From Xanthobacteraceae bacterium (GTDB lineage Bacteria; Pseudomonadota; Alphaproteobacteria; Rhizobiales; Xanthobacteraceae): DNA of 64,000 bases. A program made the position numbers and the translations under genes. Every line of letters starts with the position of its first letter. Positions within the stretch are counted from its first letter, which is position 1. The notes under the pieces are model-generated. The model searched no databases. It was not told the origin of the DNA and was given only the letters and a program-made list of their open reading frames with translations. The stretch lies in the NCBI GenBank assembly GCA_031291475.1, contig JARLIY010000069.1, forward strand, positions 52,857 to 116,856, given 5' to 3'. Shown here in pieces: positions 8,298 through 15,755 of the stretch.

Positions 8298-9065
8298 TCA
8301 AATGCTCATGCCGCCGTCCACCATCAGCAAGGTGCCGGTGGTAAAGCTCGACGCGTCGGAGGCGAGATAGAGCACCGAGCGCGCCACTTCGTCGGGGCGG
8401 CCATGGCGGCGCAGCGGAATCATGTCGTTGAAGAACTGCGTGCCGTCGCGCCCGATCAGCTCGCCCAGTTTCTTTTCCACGCTCAACTGGAAGTCGTTGT
8501 CCACCGGACCCGGATGAATGGTGTTGACGCGGATGTTGCGCGGGGCGAGCTCCTTGGCGAGCACGCGCATCAGGCCGACCTGGCCATGCTTGGCGGTGAT
8601 GTAGCCATAGACGCCGGGGTCGCCGGTCACGCCGGCGACGCTCGAGGTGATGATGATCGAGCCGCCGTCGTTCATCTGCGGCACCGCATGTTTGGCGCAG
8701 AGGAACGCGCCCTTGATATGCACGGCGAGCACGGAATCGAACACGTCTTCCGGATAATCGGCGATCGGCGCGACGGTACCGAAATTGCCGGCATTGCTGA
8801 ACAGAACGTCGATCTTGCCGAACTTGGCCACGGTGCGCGCGACCGCGTTCTTGACCTGATCGGATTTGGTCACGTCGGCCGTGCACCAGGCGACCGTATC
8901 TTTGCCCGTGCCGACGTCGGAGGCGGTCTTTTTCAACGCCGCTTCGCTTAGATCCACCAGCATCACGCTCGCGCCTTCGTCGAGCAGGAGCTTCGCCGAC
9001 GCCGCGCCGATCGAGCCGGAGCCGCCGGTGATCACGCAGACTTTGCCCTGCATTTGCTTCGCCAT
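8298..9065 (-). CDS. SDR-family NAD(P)-dependent oxidoreductase
   Basis: 255 residues, classical short-chain dehydrogenase. The cofactor motif TGGSGSIG follows VCVI; Asp in MLVDLSE at the end of beta-2 favours NAD(H). NAG is in LFSNAGNFG, the active-site Ser is in SIIITSSVAG, and Tyr/Lys are in YGYITAK. The C-terminus ends GTLLMVDGGMSI, as in FabG-like enzymes. A GGGGAGG-type ribosome site precedes ATG 9065. It is divergent from the cysteine hydrolase/MBL pair, and shared regulation is possible. The substrate cannot be told from sequence. Confidence 0.88.
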   Translation of the reverse strand: MAKQMQGKVCVITGGSGSIGAASAKLLLDEGASVMLVDLSEAALKKTASDVGTGKDTVAWCTADVTKSDQVKNAVARTVAKFGKIDVLFSNAGNFGTVAPIADYPEDVFDSVLAVHIKGAFLCAKHAVPQMNDGGSIIITSSVAGVTGDPGVYGYITAKHGQVGLMRVLAKELAPRNIRVNTIHPGPVDNDFQLSVEKKLGELIGRDGTQFFNDMIPLRRHGRPDEVARSVLYLASDASSFTTGTLLMVDGGMSI

Positions 9066-9222
9066 CGTTTCCTCCCCTTTGGCGGAAGAAACCTATCACG
9101 GCGGCGGCGGGCTGGCGCAACGGGGCGAAGGACGGCGGAGCGTTCGGTGCCGACGATCGCCGGGCGTGGAGTCCGCGCCGCCCCGATGCTATGAATGTGG
9201 CAAGCCGCAACGGAGGAACGCC

Positions 9223-9921
9223 ATGCACAAGATCGACATACCCGAGGCCGTCATCGCCCAGGTGAAGGCGCAGCGCGGCCGCGTCAACCGCTACGACCGC
9301 CTGGTCGGTCCCAAGACCGCGCTGGTGGTGATCGATCTGCAGAACGCATTCATGCTGCCGGGGATGCCGGTCGAAGTGCCGATGGCGCGCGAAATCGTGC
9401 CGAACGTCAACAGGCTCGCGGCGGCGACCCGCACCGCCGGCGGCAAGGTGGTTTGGGTCAAGATGTGCCTCGAAGGCCAATCCGAGGCGTGGCGGGTTTT
9501 CTTCGACGGCGATCCGCGGCGGGCAACCTTGTCCGAGCTAACTCCGGGCGCGCGCGGCTTCGAGCTTTATGCCGATCTCGATGTGCGGCCGCAGGACGCG
9601 ATCGTTGTCAAGCGGCGCTTCAGCGCCTTCATCCAAGGCTCGTCCGACCTCGACCAGCAGCTGCGCGATTTCGGCATCGATACCGTGCTCATCGTCGGCA
9701 CCGTGACCAATGTGTGCTGCGAATCCTCGGCGCGCGACGCGATGATGCTCAACTATCGCCTTGTCTTCATCGCCGACGGCAATGCGGCGCTGAGCGACGT
9801 CGATCATAACGCGACACTGGCGTCGATCATTCGCGTGTTCGGCGACGTGGCGACCACGGACGAGGCGATCGCGCTGCTCGCGGCGAAGGACAGCGAAAAG
9901 GGCCGCGAACAGGCGGCTTGA
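9223..9921 (+). CDS. Cysteine hydrolase, isochorismatase-like family
   Basis: 232 residues with the nicotinamidase/isochorismatase fold. The likely catalytic triad is Asp38 (VVIDLQN), Lys130 (VVKRRFSAF) and Cys165 (TVTNVCCESSA). The start ATG 9223 has GGAGGA at 9212-9217; longer in-frame extensions run back into the SDR gene on the other strand and are rejected. The next gene begins 41 bases after its stop on the same strand, so the two are probably co-transcribed. Relatives hydrolyse amides such as nicotinamide, carbamoyl-sarcosine, biuret or peroxyureidoacrylate; which applies here is unknown. Confidence 0.88.
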   Translation: MHKIDIPEAVIAQVKAQRGRVNRYDRLVGPKTALVVIDLQNAFMLPGMPVEVPMAREIVPNVNRLAAATRTAGGKVVWVKMCLEGQSEAWRVFFDGDPRRATLSELTPGARGFELYADLDVRPQDAIVVKRRFSAFIQGSSDLDQQLRDFGIDTVLIVGTVTNVCCESSARDAMMLNYRLVFIADGNAALSDVDHNATLASIIRVFGDVATTDEAIALLAAKDSEKGREQAA

Positions 9922-9962
9922 GGCGCAGCGCTCTTTGCCGCGGCGCACCGGGGGCAATGGTC

Positions 9963-10955
9963 ATGAGCCGATGGCAATACCGCAAGGGACTGCATGACAT
10001 CGGACACGGCTGCTTTGCCTATTTGCAGCCCGACGGTTCTTGGGGCTGGAGCAATGCCGGCCTGGTCACCGACGGCGACCAGACCTTGCTGGTCGACACG
10101 TTATTCGACCTGCCACTGACCGCGGCGATGCTCAAGACAATGCGCGAGGCGGTGCCGGCCGCGCGCAAGATCGGCAAGCTCGTCAACACCCACGCGAACG
10201 GCGACCACACCTTCGGCAATCAGCTGGTCGAGGGCGCCGAGATCATCGCCTGCCGCGAATGCGCCAAGGAATTCGCCGAAGCGCCGCCGTCGATGCTCGT
10301 CGCCTTCGAGACCGGCTGGAAGACGCTCGGCGACGGCGGCGCCTTCTTCCACGAAGTCATGGGCAGCCGCTTCGACTGGCGCGGCGTGGTGCCGACGCCG
10401 CCGACGACGTTGTTCGACAAGACGATGGAGGTGACGGTCGGCGACAAGCGCCTGCATCTGACCCATCTCGGCTCCGCCCATACCCGCGGCGATATTTTGG
10501 TGCATGTGCCGGCCGACCGCGTCCTCTACACCGGCGACTTGTTGTTCGCCGGCGGCCATCCGGTGATCTGGGAAGGGCCGATCGGCAACTGGATCAAGGC
10601 CTGCGATTACATTCTCGGCCTCGATGTCGACGTCATCGTTCCCGGCCACGGCCCGATCTCGGAAAAGCCGGCGGTACGCGAGCTGAAATCGTATTTCGAA
10701 TACATCGCCAGGGAGGCGCGGACGCATTTCGACAATGGCGTGCCCGCCGGCGTCGCCGCCGAAAAAATCAGCCTCGACCGCTTTGCCTGGCTCGATCCCG
10801 AGCGCATCGTCATCAACGTCGCGTCGCTCTATCGGGAGTTTTCCGGATCGAAAGAGCCATTGAGCCGCATCGCTTTGTTCGCGGCGATGAAAAAATACCG
10901 CGCCGCGCACGCTCACGCGCATGCCGGTCACGCGCATTCGCATGTGCCGCGTTGA
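9963..10955 (+). CDS. MBL-fold metallo-hydrolase with His-rich C-terminal tail
   Basis: 330 residues from ATG 9963, placed eight bases after a GGGGG stretch; ATG 9957 and TTG 9918 are alternatives. The metal motif reads THANGDHTFGN: the second His of the usual HxHxDH is Asn, while Asp-His follow normally. Further ligands are seen in GSAHTRGD, YTGDLLF and VPGHGPI. The C-terminus is HAHAHAGHAHSHVPR, a probable metal-storage or metal-loading tail. It sits right behind a cysteine hydrolase, so the two may act in sequence on one small amide or lactone-type substrate. That pairing is inference; specific chemistry is unknown. Confidence 0.85.
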   Translation: MSRWQYRKGLHDIGHGCFAYLQPDGSWGWSNAGLVTDGDQTLLVDTLFDLPLTAAMLKTMREAVPAARKIGKLVNTHANGDHTFGNQLVEGAEIIACRECAKEFAEAPPSMLVAFETGWKTLGDGGAFFHEVMGSRFDWRGVVPTPPTTLFDKTMEVTVGDKRLHLTHLGSAHTRGDILVHVPADRVLYTGDLLFAGGHPVIWEGPIGNWIKACDYILGLDVDVIVPGHGPISEKPAVRELKSYFEYIAREARTHFDNGVPAGVAAEKISLDRFAWLDPERIVINVASLYREFSGSKEPLSRIALFAAMKKYRAAHAHAHAGHAHSHVPR

Positions 10956-10970
10956 GGCGCGTAGGGCGAT

Positions 10971-11426
10971 TTAAATCTTTTTACTTTTGTGTCCTTTCGC
11001 CCGCGGACGCGCCGGCGCTTTCTTCCTCTTTTTTGTCTGATTGTAATCAACGGCGGCACGGATGAGATTTTTTAGAGCGCGCTCATTAATCCTGTCGCCC
11101 TCGAAAAAATCGATCGCCCGTCGCGCGTTGCCTTCGAGGCCCGCGTTGAAGAGCTTGTCAGGATCCGGCAGCCTCGCCCCGTAGGCAAAGGTCAGCTTCA
11201 CCTTCCCTTTGTGGGCGTTGGCGACCGCGATGATTCCGTCGCGGGACCACACCGGGCTTCCCATCCACTTCCATTCCTCGATGATCTCCCGATCCGCCTC
11301 CAGGATGCTCTTGCGGATGCCGGCGAACGTTTTGCCGCGCCAGTCCGTGAGTTCCGCGATCAGCCGGTCAATGCGTTCCGATGGATTCATTGGATCTTTA
11401 TGCTTCGAATTCCGGTCCCGTTTCAT
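10971..11426 (-). CDS. DUF1801 (YdhG-like) domain protein
   Basis: About 151 residues. The core EEWKWMGSPVWSRDGIIAVA followed by KLTFAYGARLPDPDKLFN and RAIDFFEGD matches the DUF1801 fold, small cytoplasmic proteins of unknown function. The C-terminus is very basic (KKRKKAPARPRAKGHKSKKI), which would suit nucleic-acid contact. The frame stays open upstream to 11510, but that extension is read out of the tRNA-Phe 3' end and is rejected. ATG 11426 is used; ATG 11390 (MNPSERIDRL) is nearly as good. Confidence 0.75.
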   Translation of the reverse strand: MKRDRNSKHKDPMNPSERIDRLIAELTDWRGKTFAGIRKSILEADREIIEEWKWMGSPVWSRDGIIAVANAHKGKVKLTFAYGARLPDPDKLFNAGLEGNARRAIDFFEGDRINERALKNLIRAAVDYNQTKKRKKAPARPRAKGHKSKKI

Positions 11427-11441
11427 GCGACCGCAATCTTG

Positions 11442-11481
11442 ATGAAGCGGTGGTGCCCAGTCATGAAGCGGTGGTGCCCAG
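11442..11481. repeat. Tandem 21-base duplication of the tRNA-Phe 3' end
   Basis: The 19 bases ATGAAGCGGTGGTGCCCAG occur at 11442-11460 and again at 11463-11481 with TC between. The second copy covers the last ten bases of the tRNA including its CCA and the flanking sequence, so the tRNA 3' end has been copied once immediately downstream of the gene. tRNA 3' ends are common integration targets, but no integrase is present. Confidence 0.8.
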
Positions 11482-11547
11482 GGGCGGAATTGAACCACCG
11501 ACACCTGCATTTTCAGTGCAGTGCTCTACCAACTGAGCTACCTGGGC
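11472..11547 (-). tRNA. tRNA-Phe (GAA)
   Basis: 76 bases read on the minus strand. Acceptor stem GCCCAGG pairs with CCTGGGC, D stem GCTC/GAGC, anticodon stem CTGCA/TGCAG around loop CTGAAAA giving anticodon GAA, T stem GGTGG/CCGCC with loop TTCAATT, discriminator A and an encoded CCA. All stems pair. A good sigma-70 promoter lies 45 bases upstream at 11592-11620. The D loop has the usual AGTTGGTA. Confidence 0.97.
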
Positions 11548-11591
11548 ACGCTTCCACAAAGCCCGCATCGGCGGGTCTGCGCAAGCGCGCG

Positions 11592-11620
11592 GTTATAGAG
11601 GCTCGGTTTCCGGCTGTCCA
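11592..11620 (-). promoter_or_regulatory. Sigma-70-type promoter for tRNA-Phe
   Basis: Read on the minus strand: -35 TGGACA (11620-11615), a 17-base spacer, then -10 TATAAC (11597-11592). Five of six bases match consensus in each box and the spacing is optimal. The predicted start lies roughly 35-40 bases before the mature tRNA 5' end. Confidence 0.7.
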
Positions 11621-11651
11621 GAAAGGCGGCCTTGGCACGCGAGGAAGATGG

Positions 11652-11710
11652 ATTGCCGGGCCATAGGCGAGCGAAGCGACGCCGTTCCTCGAACGGCTAT
11701 GCCCGGCAAT
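11652..11710. repeat. Intergenic palindromic repeat
   Basis: ATTGCCGGGCCATAG (11652-11666) pairs with CTATGCCCGGCAAT (11697-11710), one bulged base, around a 30-base middle. It lies between yacG and the tRNA promoter and may serve as the yacG transcription stop. The core resembles arms seen at 1692-1724. Confidence 0.6.
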
Positions 11711-11725
11711 GACGAAAAGTCGGTA

Positions 11726-11920
11726 TCAGTTCGGCTTGTCGCCGCCTTCCTCGCGCTGCTCGTCTTCTTCCTCGTCCTCGGTCACCGGCACCGCATAGAC
11801 GCCGGTGAGCCAGCTGTTGAGGTCGACGTCGGCGCAGCGCCGCGAGCAGAACGGGCGGAACTCGGCGACAATCGGTTTGCCGCAGATCGGGCAGGCGTTG
11901 CGGCGTCGGGCGTCCAGCAT
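11726..11920 (-). CDS. yacG: DNA gyrase inhibitor YacG
   Basis: 64 residues. Zinc-ribbon protein that binds gyrase and limits its activity. Four Cys ligands are visible: CPICG and the later CSRRC in FRPFCSRRCADVDL. The C-terminus is a strongly acidic tail (TEDEEEDEQREEGGDKPN), usual in alphaproteobacterial YacG. The start at ATG 11920 is the first that gives a normal family length; a longer in-frame extension overlaps maf and is not credible. It follows maf by 29 bases at the end of the hisD-infA-maf run. Confidence 0.9.
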   Translation of the reverse strand: MLDARRRNACPICGKPIVAEFRPFCSRRCADVDLNSWLTGVYAVPVTEDEEEDEQREEGGDKPN

Positions 11921-11949
11921 GAATAAAATATGGGGCGGACGGAGGACTA

Positions 11950-12573
11950 TTAAAGCGCGTTGAGCCAGCCGAAATGGATCGGATAGCCCTCGCCGCCGAG
12001 CATCGACACCGTCTCGTAGAGCGGCAGGCCGACGATGTTGGAAAACGAGCCGACGATCTTGACGATGAAACTCCCGGCGATGCCTTGCGCCGCGTAGCCG
12101 CCGGCCTTGCCGCGCCATTCGCCGGAGGCGAGATAGGCCTCGATATCCTCGTCGGACAGCCGCTTGAAGCGCACACGCGTCTCCACGTGCCGCTGCCGAA
12201 ACGTCTCCTTCGGCGTCACCAGGCAGACGGCGGTATGGACCCGATGGTTGCGGCCGGACAGAAGCCGCAGGCACTGCGCCGCCTCGTCGAGCAATTCCGC
12301 CTTCGGCAGGATTCGCCGGCCGACCGCGACCACGGTGTCGGCGGCCAGCACGAAAGCGCCCTTGAGCTCCTCGTCGATCCGCACCATGGCGAGCGCGGTC
12401 TCGGCCTTGCTGCGCGCGAGCCGCGTGGCGCAGGCGCGCGGCAGCTCGCCGCGTTTCGGCGTCTCGTCGATGTCGGCCGGGCGCAGCGCGTCGGGCTCGA
12501 TGCCCGCCTGGTTGACCAAAGCCAGGCGCCGCGGCGAGCCGGAGGCAAGCACGAATTTCGGGCGGCCGATCAT
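11950..12573 (-). CDS. maf: Maf-family nucleoside triphosphate pyrophosphatase
   Basis: 207 residues. House-cleaning pyrophosphatase acting on dTTP/UTP or modified nucleotides. The phosphate-binding motif [10 protein letters not shown] is at residues 7-16, the catalytic Asp is in LAADTVV, the ETRVRFKRL and [14 protein letters not shown] blocks are present, and the fold ends [10 protein letters not shown]. The start codon overlaps the infA stop in ATGA, so it is translationally coupled to infA, as usual in this order. The C-terminus ends HFGWLNAL. Confidence 0.92.
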   Translation of the reverse strand: MIGRPKFVLASGSPRRLALVNQAGIEPDALRPADIDETPKRGELPRACATRLARSKAETALAMVRIDEELKGAFVLAADTVVAVGRRILPKAELLDEAAQCLRLLSGRNHRVHTAVCLVTPKETFRQRHVETRVRFKRLSDEDIEAYLASGEWRGKAGGYAAQGIAGSFIVKIVGSFSNIVGLPLYETVSMLGGEGYPIHFGWLNAL

Positions 12574-12788
12574 TTGAACCGGTAGGTGATGCGGCCTTTG
12601 GTCAGATCGTAAGGCGTCATTTCCACCAGCACCTTGTCGCCGGCAAGGACGCGGATGCGGTTCTTGCGCATGCGGCCTGCGGTGTGCGCGATGATCTCAT
12701 GCTCGTTTTCGAGTTTGACGCGGAACGTGGCGTTCGGAAGCAATTCCGTCACGACGCCGGGAAATTCCAGAAGTTCTTCCTTCGTCAT
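12570..12788 (-). CDS. infA: Translation initiation factor IF-1
   Basis: 72 residues, exactly the usual length: an S1/OB-fold protein beginning [20 protein letters not shown] and ending KGRITYRFK. It binds the 30S A site during initiation. The frame extends nine codons further upstream (MIPLGSGQR), which would break the family length, so ATG 12788 is chosen. It lies between the LMW-phosphatase gene and maf, with its stop overlapping the maf start. Confidence 0.96.
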   Translation of the reverse strand: MTKEELLEFPGVVTELLPNATFRVKLENEHEIIAHTAGRMRKNRIRVLAGDKVLVEMTPYDLTKGRITYRFK

Positions 12789-12909
12789 TCGTTGCCCGGA
12801 CCCAAGGGGTATCAAGGGGTATGCGGCCGACGCGCCCGAGATCGCGGCCGAAATCGGCGCGGAACCTAGCGGATGACGGGCTGATTCACAACTAGCGCGG
12901 CGTTACTCC

Positions 12910-13380
12910 TTACTCATTGCCCCGGCGGGGGGCGGCGAAACGCTCGCGCAGCCGCGCGAGCAGCTGGTCGCGCACCGCGCGGTAGGCATCGAGCCGCTGC
13001 TCGCGGCTGCCTTCGGTATCTGTCGGGTCTGGTGTCGGCCAGTATTCGATGTCGGCGGCGCTGGTGCGGGTGATCTCCAGCGCGCGGTGATGGGCCTCCG
13101 GCGACAGCGTAATGATGAGATCGAAATTGAGCCCCGCCAGATCGTCGAGCTCCTCGAAGGTGATCGGCTTGTGCCGCGAGATATCGATGCCGATCTCGGC
13201 CATGACGGCGACCGCGAACGGGTCGAGCTCGCCTTTGCGCACGCCAGCGGAGCCGACATAAATGGTCCGCCCGAACATCTGCGCGAACAGCCCGGCGGCG
13301 ATCGGCGAGCGCACGGAATTGAGCCCGCAGGCAAACAGCACCGCCAACGGCTGCGTCGCTGCTCGCGTCGGGGACGCCAT
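12910..13380 (-). CDS. Low-molecular-weight phosphotyrosine phosphatase-like protein
   Basis: 156 residues. Active-site loop CGLNSVRSP (the CxxxxxRS pattern; Cys at about 18), with the general acid in PTPDPTD near the C-terminus, as in the LMW-PTP/arsenate-reductase fold. In Rhizobiales this gene is a fixed neighbour of UPF0262 and hisD. It starts at ATG 13380, ten bases after the UPF0262 stop. Whether it acts on phosphotyrosine, another phosphoester or arsenate cannot be settled; the lack of extra redox Cys residues argues against arsenate reductase. Confidence 0.87.
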   Translation of the reverse strand: MASPTRAATQPLAVLFACGLNSVRSPIAAGLFAQMFGRTIYVGSAGVRKGELDPFAVAVMAEIGIDISRHKPITFEELDDLAGLNFDLIITLSPEAHHRALEITRTSAADIEYWPTPDPTDTEGSREQRLDAYRAVRDQLLARLRERFAAPRRGNE

Positions 13381-13389
13381 CGCGGCTCC

Positions 13390-13884
13390 TCAGCCCTTCC
13401 AGTGCAGCACCGTCACCAGCGTGAACAGCCGCCGCGCGGTGTCGAAATCGAGGTCCACCTTGCGCTCGAGCCGCTCCATCAGGATGCGGGAACCTTCGTC
13501 GTGCAGCGAGCGGCGCGCCATGTCGAGCGCTTCAATGCGGTCCGGCGCCGCGCCGCGGATCGCCGCGTAATAACTGTCGCATACGGTGAAATAGTCCTTC
13601 ACGATGCGGCGGAACGGCGCCAGCGACAAAAGATGCGCAATCACCGGCTTGCCGTCGGCCCGACGGATATCGAAAACCAGCCGGCTGCCGTCGATGGCGA
13701 GGTTGAGCACGTAAGGCCCGCCGCCATGCCCGGTCGGCCGGAATGAATTGTCCTCGATGAGATCGTAGATCGCCACCGCGCGCTCGTGCTCGATGTCGCG
13801 GCTCGCCCGCCCGATCGAGGATTCGTCAAGCGTCACCGCCGTGAGGCGGCCGGTTTTGCTTTTGTCGCCGTCGTCGCGCGCCAT
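13390..13884 (-). CDS. UPF0262 family protein
   Basis: 164 residues of a Rhizobiales-restricted family with no known activity. Recognised by the block [16 protein letters not shown], then [16 protein letters not shown] and the C-terminal [14 protein letters not shown]. Probably cytoplasmic: no signal peptide or membrane helix. It sits between hisD and the LMW-phosphatase gene, in the conserved order. Its start codon is near a half copy of a palindromic repeat at 13885-13904. Confidence 0.87.
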   Translation of the reverse strand: MARDDGDKSKTGRLTAVTLDESSIGRASRDIEHERAVAIYDLIEDNSFRPTGHGGGPYVLNLAIDGSRLVFDIRRADGKPVIAHLLSLAPFRRIVKDYFTVCDSYYAAIRGAAPDRIEALDMARRSLHDEGSRILMERLERKVDLDFDTARRLFTLVTVLHWKG

Positions 13885-13904
13885 TAGGGCATGATCCGGA
13901 AGTG
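13885..13904. repeat. Half copy of the GCATGATCCGGAA palindromic repeat
   Basis: AGGGCATGATCCGGAAGTGG matches the left arm of the larger repeats at 26070, 32990 and 53725, but the right arm is missing. It fills most of the 33-base gap between hisD and the UPF0262 gene. Confidence 0.6.
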
Positions 13905-13917
13905 GAACGCTCTACTC

Positions 13918-15219
13918 TTATCTGTTGAGCCGGATGGCGATGGAGCGGGCATGCGCCTGCAGCCCCTCCGCCTCACCGAGCGCGATGGCGGCACCGGCCA
14001 GCGCGCGCAGCTGGTCCGGGCCGCATTTGAGGATCGAGGTGCGCTTGACGAAATCGAGCACGCCGAGCCCCGAGGAGAAACGCGCCGAGCGCGCCGTCGG
14101 TAGCACGTGGTTCGTGCCGGCGACATAATCGCCGATCGCCTCCGGCGTGTGCGCGCCAATAAAGATCGCGCCAGCGTTGCGGATGGAGCGGGCGAGCCCT
14201 TCGGCATCGGCGGCAACGATTTCCAGATGCTCGGGGGCAATCGCGTCGACCAGCGGCAGGGCCTCGCCGAGGCGGCGCACCACGATGATGGCGCCGAAAC
14301 TGCGCCACGCGGCGCCGGCGATTTTGGCGCGGGCGAGTTTCGGCAGCGCGCTTTCCACCGCGCGCTCGACCGCGCCGGCAAGTTTCTCGTCGTCGGTGAT
14401 GAGGATCGCCTGCGCGCTCTCGTCGTGTTCGGCCTGCGCCAACAGATCGGCGGCGATCCAGTCGGCATTGCCGGTCCCATCGGCGAGGATCAGCACCTCC
14501 GAGGGGCCGGCGATCATGTCGATGCCGACTTTGCCGAACACGATGCGCTTGGCGGCGGCGACGTACACATTGCCCGGCCCGACGATCTTGGCGACCGGCG
14601 CGATGGTCGCGGTGCCGTAAGCGAGCGCCGCGATCGCCTGCGCGCCGCCGACGCGATAAATCTCGTCGATGCCGGCGATCTTCGCCGCCGCCAAAACGAG
14701 CGGCGCGATGACGCCGCCGGGCGCCGGCACGGTCATAACGAGACGCGGCACGCCGGCGACCTTGGCCGGCACGGCATTCATCAGCAGCGAGGACGGATAA
14801 GCCGCGCTGCCGCCGGGGACATAGAGCCCGACCGCTTCGATGGCGGTCCAACGCGAACCGAGTTCGACGCCCAACGCATCGGTGAAGCGCTCGTCCCGCG
14901 GCATTTGCCGGCGGTGAAACGCCTCGATGCGGTCGCGGGCGAAGTTGAGCGCGTCGAGCGCGTCGAGCGCGGTCCGTGCGCAAGCGGCGACCGCGGCGTC
15001 GATCTCGCCTTGCGTCACCTTGAGCCCGGCGGCGGCGAGATCGAAGCCGTCGAATTTTTGCGTGTAGTCGGCGAGCGCCCGGTCGCCGCGGGCGGCGACA
15101 TCGGCGACAATGGCGCGGACCGCGGCCTCGACGTCCGCTGCGGCTTCGCGCTTAGTGTCGAGAAACGCGCGAAACTTTTCCGCAAAATCGGCGGCGCGTG
15201 TGTCGAGGCGTATGGCCAT
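13918..15219 (-). CDS. hisD: Histidinol dehydrogenase
   Basis: 433 residues, normal length. Catalyses the last two steps of histidine synthesis, histidinol to histidine with NAD and zinc. The family signature IDMIAGPSEVLILAD is followed by WIAADLLAQAEHD (a zinc/substrate His), and the catalytic Glu-His pair lies in IAPEHLEIV. GTNHVLPT near the C-terminus is also conserved. It leads the UPF0262/LMW-phosphatase/infA/maf/yacG run. A 181-base divergent spacer separates it from the cupredoxin/FTR1 pair. Confidence 0.96.
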   Translation of the reverse strand: MAIRLDTRAADFAEKFRAFLDTKREAAADVEAAVRAIVADVAARGDRALADYTQKFDGFDLAAAGLKVTQGEIDAAVAACARTALDALDALNFARDRIEAFHRRQMPRDERFTDALGVELGSRWTAIEAVGLYVPGGSAAYPSSLLMNAVPAKVAGVPRLVMTVPAPGGVIAPLVLAAAKIAGIDEIYRVGGAQAIAALAYGTATIAPVAKIVGPGNVYVAAAKRIVFGKVGIDMIAGPSEVLILADGTGNADWIAADLLAQAEHDESAQAILITDDEKLAGAVERAVESALPKLARAKIAGAAWRSFGAIIVVRRLGEALPLVDAIAPEHLEIVAADAEGLARSIRNAGAIFIGAHTPEAIGDYVAGTNHVLPTARSARFSSGLGVLDFVKRTSILKCGPDQLRALAGAAIALGEAEGLQAHARSIAIRLNR

Positions 15220-15266
15220 TGCTGATGCCTTTTGCGCGGTGCGGCGACGCGTATCAGGTCTCTTTT

Positions 15267-15283
15267 ATTATAACAATTCTAAT
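15267..15283. promoter_or_regulatory. ICE/Irr-like iron-response palindrome
   Basis: ATTATAACAATTCTAAT is a near-perfect inverted repeat (TTATAA / TTCTAA, one mismatch) in an AT-rich island between hisD and the iron-permease pair. It resembles the iron-control element TTTAGAAnnnTTCTAAA that Irr binds in Rhizobiales. Likeness and context are seen; binding is inferred. Confidence 0.4.
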
Positions 15284-15400
15284 CTTATCGCCCGACGGGC
15301 TTTCTGATTGACAAACGATCCGCCGTTCACCAATTCCTCGTATATTCCACGTTAGCTAAGGGCGGCGACAAGCCAAAACGACAAGCCTTTGCCGGTAACA

Positions 15401-15748
15401 ATGAAAACAAGCGCGCCCGCAAAATTGAGTTCGATGCTGCTTGCGTCCATCTTTGTTCTCGCCGCCGGCGTCGCGCGCGCGGACGATGCGGTGATGCTGT
15501 CGCTCACCATCAAGGACCATCTGTTCGAGCCCGCCGAGGTGCGCGCGCCGGCGGGAAAGCCGATTGCATTCACCGTCAAGAATCTCGACGCGATCGCTTC
15601 CGAATTCGAAAGCGACGCGCTGCATGTCGAGAAAGTGATCCCTCCGGGCGGCGAAGCCGTCGTGCATGTGCGTCCGCTGCCGCCCGGTCGCTACAATTTC
15701 TTCGACGATTTCCACCATGCGACCCAAGGTTTTCTGGTCGTGGAATGA
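15401..15748 (+). CDS. Periplasmic cupredoxin-domain protein of an FTR1-type iron system
   Basis: 115 residues. Signal peptide MKTSAPAKLSSMLLASIFVL with cleavage after ARA, then a single cupredoxin-like beta sandwich (LTIKDHLFEPAEVRAPAGKP ... PGRYNFFDDFHHATQGFLVV). The His residues in FHHA and DALHVEK could bind copper or iron. Partner of the FTR1 permease seven bases downstream, resembling the cupredoxin subunits of FtrABCD/EfeUOB-type ferrous uptake. ATG 15401 is used; a TTG at 15389 is possible. A candidate Irr-type site lies about 120 bases upstream. Confidence 0.8.
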   Translation: MKTSAPAKLSSMLLASIFVLAAGVARADDAVMLSLTIKDHLFEPAEVRAPAGKPIAFTVKNLDAIASEFESDALHVEKVIPPGGEAVVHVRPLPPGRYNFFDDFHHATQGFLVVE

Positions 15749-15755
15749 GGTGCCC

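Noticed and set aside
6810..8951. 713-codon rightward open frame
   Set aside because: It is the complement of the PAS chemoreceptor and SDR genes; composition is Arg/His/Asp-rich as expected for an antisense frame in high-GC DNA.
11427..11510. N-terminal extension of the DUF1801 gene
   Set aside because: It would be translated from the tRNA-Phe 3' end and its duplicate, and relatives do not have it.
15308..15346. TTGACA and TATATT as a promoter for the cupredoxin gene
   Set aside because: Spacing is 27 bases, too long for a sigma-70 promoter.
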